Positions 4,805 to 9,232 of a DNA stretch of 9,232 bases are shown one piece after another; the first letter of the stretch is position 1; the number at the start of each line of letters is the position of its first letter. Below the pieces are notes generated by a model that saw only the letters and a program-made list of their open reading frames with translations, was not told the origin of the DNA and made no database searches. The position numbers and the translations under genes are program-made. The stretch is taken from contig SZPI01000143.1 in NCBI GenBank assembly GCA_030263635.1, positions 1 through 9,232 on the forward strand, written 5' to 3'. This stretch comes from Flexicrinis sp001567485 (GTDB lineage Bacteria; Chloroflexota; Anaerolineae; Aggregatilineales; Phototrophicaceae).

Positions 4805-7681
4805 ATGTCAAATAGTGTCGCTTTTCGTATGACATTCGGTCATCTTTTTGTGTTGGTGATGATCACCACCGCCCTCAGCCTGAGCATGACATCGGGAGCC
4901 TTCGCGCAAAATGCGCCGCGCCTGTCGTTCAACGTTAACAGTAGTGGCGACGGTCGGGATCTCTCGCTCGATGGCGTCTGCGATGCCGATCCCGGCCCGG
5001 GTATCGCATGCACACTGCGCGCCGCGCTGCAAGAGGCGGACTGGGCGGGCGCCGCGACTATTACGATCCCCGCGATGACCATCCTCACCGGGCCGGAAAC
5101 GATCGACCAGTTCGTCACCGGCGACTTCGACGTCTTCGGTGGCAACATCGTGCTGCAAGGCGCGGGTCAAGGCAGCACGATCATCAGCGGCAATAACCTC
5201 AATCGGGTGTTCGAGCTGTCCAGCGGCGCGATCATCATGCGCGACCTGACCGTCACCGCGGGCGCATCCACGGCGGACGGCGGCGGGATCTACGCGCGTA
5301 ACAACGTGTACCTCCGGCTTGAACGGGTGACGGTCACCGGCAACAGCGCGGTGGGCTGGGGAGGCGGCATCACGCAGGGGCCGAACTCCACAGTCGAGGT
5401 TTTCGACTCGCGCATCGTCTCCAATCAGGCCAGCCAAATCGGCGGAATCGGCCCGGTCTTCGGCGATCCGGGTACGACGCTCACCATCGTGAACAGCGAG
5501 ATCGCGCAGAACAGCGCCTTAAGCGGCAACGTCGGCGGCGTTTATTCGGGCGTTGGCGTGTTTTCGATAACGAACTCGACCATCAGCGGGAATACCGCGC
5601 CGGTCGGCGGCAGCGGTGGAATCGAAATCGGCGCCGGGGCGGGCGGCAGCGCAATCGTCACACACACAACGATCACGGCGAATACGGCGGACGGGTACGG
5701 CGGCGGACTCACGGCGACAAGCACCTTATCTCCGCAGGTGCGAAATTCCATCATCGCGGGGAACTCGGCGACTTACGGGTCGGACTGCTTCACGTTCAGC
5801 GCGAATATCGAAGTGTGGGGTGTCGTTGACTTTGGCAGCATCAATTACTGCGGCATTACCAATAACGGCGCATATTTCAGCGCTGACCCACAGTTAGGGC
5901 CGCTGGAGTTCAACGGCGCCGCGACACGCCACCATCTTCCGCAAATCGGCAGCCCGGTGGTGAACGCCGCGACCGGCTCCGGCGTGACGTACTGCACGCC
6001 AGCCGACCAGATTGGGCAGGCGCGTCCACGCGGCGCATTCTGCGACATCGGCGCGATCGAGCGCGCGGCGGGCATCGACGCGGCGATCGTCGCCAGCAGC
6101 GCGACCGTTGTCCCCGGCGGGCCGAACCCGCTCAACCAGCTCACGATCACCGTCACCGACCCCGATCAGCCGGCCGGCCCAAGCGTCGACGTGAACGTCG
6201 TCAGCGCCAGCGGCTCGCCGGAGTCGGAAACGATCACGCTGCCGTCGCTTGGCGGCGGGGTCTATAGCGCGACTGTAAGCGTGAACGCCGCGCCGATCAC
6301 GGCGGCCAATGGCATCATCGAGGCTGCCCCCGGCGATGTCCTGCGCTTCGTCTACACCGACATCTTCGGCGACAGCGCCGGCCCCGAGGACTTCACGGTC
6401 GACATCACGGCGATTCCGCTTGGCGTCGCCGGGCAGATCAGCGTGAACCGCCTGACCGTGGTGCCAAAGTCCGACGCGCCGTACTTCGAGCAGAACAACA
6501 TTGAGGTGACGTACATCGACCCGGATTTCGCTGGGGCAGGTTCGATCACCGTCACGATCACCGACTTGCAGGACGGCGTGTCGGTCACGGGCACGCTGAA
6601 CGAGCAGTCCAGCGGCACGTTCGTGCGGACGTTCAGCTTCCGCACCGATGTCACGCTCGGCATCAGCGGCGCTGTGATCCGCGCCGTGCCGGGCCATATC
6701 GTCGAGTTCAGCGTGCTGGACGATCCGGACGGCATGGCAGGCTCGACCAACCGGATCGCCACCGTGACGGTCATCGACGAGGGCGTCACCGGCATTCTGT
6801 CGTCGGCCCCGGCCGCGATTCAGCCCGGTGATCTGGTGACCCTCTCGTATGTCGACCCGGACACCAGCGACACCAGTTACGCGGTCACGCTCACTACGCC
6901 GGCCGGTGACAGCGAGACGTTCACCGTGCCCAGCACCGGTTCCGGCCAGTATTCGATGCAGGTCAGCACCGCAGCGGGTTCCCCTGTACAGGGTGACGGC
7001 GTCGTTCAAGTGTCGCTGCGCGATATCCTGACGTTCCAAGCCGTCGACTTCAAAGACAGCAGCGGCGGCGTATCCGTCCTAAGCGCCGAGACGGCTGTCG
7101 AGGTCAACGTGCTCGTGAACGGCGGCTTCGAGGACGAGTTCGGCAACTGCCTGCTCGCTCCATGGATCACCACCAGCGACCGCGACAAGGTGAAGGGCAA
7201 GAACGCACACACGGGCAGCTGCGCATTCCGCTTCAAGGGTGAGAGCAGCCGTTCCCTTGAACCCGCGCGTCTGCAGCAGCCGATTGCCGATCCGGTCAGC
7301 GGCTATCAGACCGGCGATGTGCTCACCGTAAAGGCGTGGGTCGACACGTCGGCGATGACGGACAGCAACGTCAAGATCTTCGTCAAGTACAGTGACGGGA
7401 GCAAACAGTCGTTCAAGGCAGTTTACATAATCACCGACGACGGCAACGGGGTCTACGATCCGATCAGCACGTACACCATTCTGGACTTGGCCGGCGGGCG
7501 CACCGTCTCGAAGCTCCAAGTGCGGATCAACGACAAGTCGACCGCGGGCAAATGGTTTATCGACAGCGTCGAACTGTGGCTGAGCCACCCGTCCGAAGCG
7601 CCGGCGCCGCGTGTCGAACCGGCGCCGGATGGGGTTCTGCCGCCGCCGGCCGCGCCCACCGGATTCCGAGGCGGGAATTAG
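4805..7681 (+). CDS. Secreted CSLREA/beta-helix protein with three beta-sandwich repeats and a C-terminal jelly roll
   Basis: The product is 958 residues. A signal peptide (1-34, likely cut after AFA) leads into a CSLREA-type motif: DGVC (56-59) and CTLRAALQEADW (69-80). A right-handed parallel beta-helix follows (about 84-365), with repeated NSTI/GN and GGG turns such as NSTISGNTA (257-265). LPQIGSPVVNAA (378-389) through RGAFCDIGAIE (409-419) matches the 'choice-of-anchor Q' style end of such helices. Three related beta-sandwich repeats come next (about 423-536, 537-657 and 658-768), each with a (T/Y)xDPD strand near its start and a PGDxLxF-like strand near its end. The C-terminal domain (about 769-926) starts LVNGGFE and has Cys782/Cys806, like carbohydrate-binding jelly rolls. 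A Pro-rich tail ends the protein without LPXTG, PEP-CTERM or a membrane helix. A surface or exported glycan-binding or adhesive role is likely; no polysaccharide-lyase catalytic residues could be assigned. It is monocistronic. Confidence 0.8.
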   Translation: MSNSVAFRMTFGHLFVLVMITTALSLSMTSGAFAQNAPRLSFNVNSSGDGRDLSLDGVCDADPGPGIACTLRAALQEADWAGAATITIPAMTILTGPETIDQFVTGDFDVFGGNIVLQGAGQGSTIISGNNLNRVFELSSGAIIMRDLTVTAGASTADGGGIYARNNVYLRLERVTVTGNSAVGWGGGITQGPNSTVEVFDSRIVSNQASQIGGIGPVFGDPGTTLTIVNSEIAQNSALSGNVGGVYSGVGVFSITNSTISGNTAPVGGSGGIEIGAGAGGSAIVTHTTITANTADGYGGGLTATSTLSPQVRNSIIAGNSATYGSDCFTFSANIEVWGVVDFGSINYCGITNNGAYFSADPQLGPLEFNGAATRHHLPQIGSPVVNAATGSGVTYCTPADQIGQARPRGAFCDIGAIERAAGIDAAIVASSATVVPGGPNPLNQLTITVTDPDQPAGPSVDVNVVSASGSPESETITLPSLGGGVYSATVSVNAAPITAANGIIEAAPGDVLRFVYTDIFGDSAGPEDFTVDITAIPLGVAGQISVNRLTVVPKSDAPYFEQNNIEVTYIDPDFAGAGSITVTITDLQDGVSVTGTLNEQSSGTFVRTFSFRTDVTLGISGAVIRAVPGHIVEFSVLDDPDGMAGSTNRIATVTVIDEGVTGILSSAPAAIQPGDLVTLSYVDPDTSDTSYAVTLTTPAGDSETFTVPSTGSGQYSMQVSTAAGSPVQGDGVVQVSLRDILTFQAVDFKDSSGGVSVLSAETAVEVNVLVNGGFEDEFGNCLLAPWITTSDRDKVKGKNAHTGSCAFRFKGESSRSLEPARLQQPIADPVSGYQTGDVLTVKAWVDTSAMTDSNVKIFVKYSDGSKQSFKAVYIITDDGNGVYDPISTYTILDLAGGRTVSKLQVRINDKSTAGKWFIDSVELWLSHPSEAPAPRVEPAPDGVLPPPAAPTGFRGGN

Positions 7682-7871
7682 GCAGACGCTGTCCGCGAAT
7701 CGTAGAAGCGTGGAGGCTTCGACTCTACATGACTGCCAGCACGTCGATCCGCCGCCGCCGGTTGAAACCCGCGCGCCGGCGGATCCGTGCGCGGCTTCTC
7801 GGCGTGCGTCCGATGGATGTACCGGCGCTCCCTCACGCAGCACCGTGAACCGCCCCCGACGTGTCCCTATA
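7682..7871. other. Non-coding gap with a 9-bp inverted repeat
   Basis: GATCCGCCG (7746-7754) pairs exactly with CGGCGGATC (7777-7785) across a 22-nt loop, and a weaker hairpin (GAAGC 7705-7709 with GCTTC 7716-7720) follows the upstream stop codon. Neither has a T-tract, so neither is a standard terminator, though either may protect the 3' end of the long upstream transcript. Reading frames on both strands here look like non-protein-like overprints. Confidence 0.4.
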
Positions 7872-7901
7872 TAGACATACACACGCGAAGCGCGTTACAC
7901 T
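7872..7901 (+). promoter_or_regulatory. Promoter of the last gene
   Basis: TAGACA (7872-7877) matches five of six positions of the -35 consensus. TACACT (7896-7901) matches four of six of the -10, with an 18-nt spacer. Transcription would start near 7908, about 34 nt before the ATG at 7942. Confidence 0.5.
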
Positions 7902-7941
7902 GAGCGGCATAGTGCTTCTTTGATACCCCGGTAGTGACTTG

Positions 7942-8817
7942 ATGGCAGACACGCAGAACTTCCCCGATATCCTCGGCTACGTATCGAAGAACCTGCGCGC
8001 TGACTTCGGGCCGGTGCAAGCCGTGATGGCGCTGGCGCCGAACCCGGTCAAGGCGGGCCGCGCCGTGACGGTCGTCGTGGTGCTGCAGAACGTCGTCGAT
8101 GCGCCGGTCGAGGTGCTCACCACGCTGGAAGTGCCTGAGCGCGATCTTGACGGCAAGCCGAAGCGCTTCATCGCCAAGTCGCAGCGGCTGGCGATCGGCA
8201 TGCAGGCGGCCGAGGTCGGGATGGTGACGCTGCCGGTCACGACCATGCCGGTCACTGTGCCGGGCATCTACAAACTTTCGATCTCGCTGTCGGCCAAGCT
8301 GAACGGGCGTGCGTCACGCATTCGCAAGCAAGACGGCGGCGGCGCAGTGTCGATGGCGGTGCTGCCGCGCCAGCAGCAGCAGCAGATCGAGACGCTTAAG
8401 AAACTGCGATATTTCGGCGCGGTGCAGCGCAAAGGCGGGCTGTTCGGCGGCGGTGGGCAGGTCTTGGAGGCCGCGCTCAAGGTCGAAGAAGGGACGATCG
8501 GCGCGGTGGTCGATCTCAAAGCCGACTACCGCACGCTGTGGGCGCGCCACGATCTACGCGAAGACCCGCGCGTGCTGTTGGAACGGCACAAGACCGCCGT
8601 GCTCGAACACCTCCTGCCCTCGCTCGACCGGACGCGCCTGCTTGAACCGCTGACTCAGCACACGCTGGCGCGGTTTCGTGACGCCGGTTACGGCCTCTCT
8701 GACGTCGAGGCTTCGCTGATTGCGCGCTTGATGGTGCATATCGTCGAATACGCCTGCACCGGCGAACAAACTCACGGGCGCACCTATTTGCCGCGCTCGA
8801 CGCGATCTTGCGGCTGA
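7942..8817 (+). CDS. Unrecognised cytoplasmic protein, N-terminal part (beta domain plus helical region)
   Basis: The frame runs 291 residues from the ATG at 7942; a TTG immediately before it is also in frame. I do not recognise the family. No signal peptide or membrane helix is present. Residues about 20-140 look like a beta-sandwich: alternating hydrophobic strands such as AVTVVVVLQNV (41-51), VEVLTTLEV (56-64) and GIYKLSISLSAKL (108-120) with a PNPVKAGR turn (33-40), reminiscent of arrestin- or CARDB-like folds (speculative). A Gln run (144-148) and a Gly-rich loop (GGLFGGGG, 165-172) lead to a helical, charged region (about 175-279). From about residue 280 (RTYLPRSTRSCG) the sequence stops looking like protein. 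The neighbouring frame continues with a natural-looking helix, so this is probably the first two thirds of one 427-residue protein interrupted by a 1-nt deletion. It has its own promoter. Confidence 0.6.
   Translation: MADTQNFPDILGYVSKNLRADFGPVQAVMALAPNPVKAGRAVTVVVVLQNVVDAPVEVLTTLEVPERDLDGKPKRFIAKSQRLAIGMQAAEVGMVTLPVTTMPVTVPGIYKLSISLSAKLNGRASRIRKQDGGGAVSMAVLPRQQQQQIETLKKLRYFGAVQRKGGLFGGGGQVLEAALKVEEGTIGAVVDLKADYRTLWARHDLREDPRVLLERHKTAVLEHLLPSLDRTRLLEPLTQHTLARFRDAGYGLSDVEASLIARLMVHIVEYACTGEQTHGRTYLPRSTRSCG
8771..8786 (+). other. Probable frameshift site (loss of one G)
   Basis: Within CTCACGGGCGCACCTA the upstream frame reads T-H-G-R-T-Y and the -1 frame reads A-H-L-F. Restoring a fourth G to the GGG at 8776-8778 gives the smooth join TGEQTHG-AHLFAALDAIL. 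The site could be a true deletion making a pseudogene, or a sequencing or assembly error in a homopolymer. Confidence 0.55.
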
Positions 8818-9224
8818 TGGATGACGACGACCGGATCGCGCGGTTCGCGACGAAGTTCCTGCCCGAACGCTGCTATGATCCGCTGCTCCACGACACCCTG
8901 CTGTACGCGATGCACGCGGTCGAGGCGGCCGCTGGCATCGAGCTGGGCACAGACGACGAGTTGGAGAAGGCCGCCGAGGACTGGATGACGAAGCTGCAAG
9001 ACGGCGGGCCGCTGACCTTCGCCGACGTGTATTTGCCGCTGGTGGTGGCCGGCATCGCGCTGCACGACGATATTGTGCTGCCTGAGGAAAACATCAAGAC
9101 GCTGCAGGTGGAGATTCAGCGGTTGTTGAGCAATCGCGCCGAAGAACGCACCGAGGACAACGCCGCGCTGTTCGAGATAACGCGTGACGTCACGCAGAAG
9201 GCCCTGTTCAAATACGGTCTGTGA
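8817..9224 (+). CDS. C-terminal helical part of the split protein (or a coupled second gene)
   Basis: This frame encodes a mostly alpha-helical, acidic segment starting MDDDDRIARFATKF and ending KALFKYGL. The ATG at 8817 overlaps the preceding TGA as TGATG, an arrangement that supports re-initiation. A TTG at 8808 is also in frame, and the frame is open back to 8703. Codons just before the ATG (8778-8816) read AHLFAALDAILRL, a good amphipathic helix rich in G/C third positions, which favours one frameshifted gene over two genes. Counting one restored base, 7942-9224 gives exactly 427 residues. No catalytic motif or known family is recognised. The frame ends 8 nt before the window end, so any further operon members are out of view. 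Confidence 0.55.
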   Translation: MDDDDRIARFATKFLPERCYDPLLHDTLLYAMHAVEAAAGIELGTDDELEKAAEDWMTKLQDGGPLTFADVYLPLVVAGIALHDDIVLPEENIKTLQVEIQRLLSNRAEERTEDNAALFEITRDVTQKALFKYGL

Positions 9225-9232
9225 TGGGTTAG

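Noticed and set aside
4838..4908. Lipoprotein signal on the secreted protein
   Set aside because: No cysteine follows the hydrophobic core; AFA before Gln-Asn fits an ordinary signal peptidase I site.
5894..7039. 381-codon minus-strand frame inside the secreted-protein gene
   Set aside because: Arg/Asp/Gly/Ala-rich antisense shadow; the plus strand carries repeat domains and a signal peptide.
7079..7882. 267-codon minus-strand frame covering the 3' end of the secreted-protein gene and the gap
   Set aside because: Sequence is not protein-like where it leaves the gene, and it would cross the plus-strand promoter region with no signals of its own.
8763..8780. Programmed -1 ribosomal frameshift in the last gene
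   Set aside because: The direction fits, but no X-XXY-YYZ slippery heptamer is in the correct frame and no strong downstream stem or pseudoknot was seen; loss of one G is simpler.
9224..9232. New gene start overlapping the last stop codon (TGATG)
   Set aside because: The frame reads Met-Gly-stop within the window.

Overview
The window is GC-rich, with strong C/G preference at third codon positions, and carries about 9.2 kb of bacterial chromosomal DNA. A Chloroflexota (Anaerolineae-like) origin is my best inference. It rests on the dispersed CCCTCACCCC/CCCTCTCCC-type intergenic repeats, TATACT-like -10 boxes, a four-domain S1 protein with an acidic tail, and a secreted CSLREA/beta-helix protein. 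No rRNA, tRNA, CRISPR array, transposase or integrase is visible, and no phylogenetic marker settles the phylum.

Layout. Positions 1-201 are a non-coding mosaic of short repeats. One repeat copy runs into the end of the first gene and supplies its stop codon. Positions 202-3001 hold a compact three-gene minus-strand operon, in transcription order: a YraQ/ArsP-type (DUF318, YcgR-like) membrane permease (3001-2057), a DUF1980/TIGR03943 (YcgQ-like) partner (2050-1298), and a membrane-anchored TolB/WD40-like beta-propeller (1287-202). The gaps are only 6 and 10 nt. The first two form a known pair (Bacillus ycgRQ); the propeller is the unexpected third member. Positions 3002-3350 form a divergent regulatory region with an extended -10 promoter and a leader that can fold in competing ways. 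The leader precedes an rpsA-like gene (3351-4664) that ends at a good intrinsic terminator (4688-4718).

Positions 4805-7681 encode a 958-residue secreted protein: signal peptide, CSLREA motif, right-handed beta-helix, choice-of-anchor-like segment, three beta-sandwich repeats and a C-terminal carbohydrate-binding-like jelly roll. After a 260-nt gap containing a 9-bp inverted repeat and a plausible promoter, 7942-9224 encodes an unrecognised cytoplasmic protein. It is split into two frames by what looks like loss of one G near 8776-8778, although a TGATG stop/start overlap leaves translational coupling of two genes possible.

How the genes relate. The minus-strand operon plausibly forms a membrane complex for handling or exporting a metal or metalloid, with an extracytoplasmic propeller. 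The S1 gene is translation housekeeping. The secreted protein is a surface or exported adhesin or glycan-binding factor. Nothing links the last gene to the others functionally. I see no convincing exotic defence or mobile system; the best leads are the three-gene permease module, the S1 leader and the split last gene.
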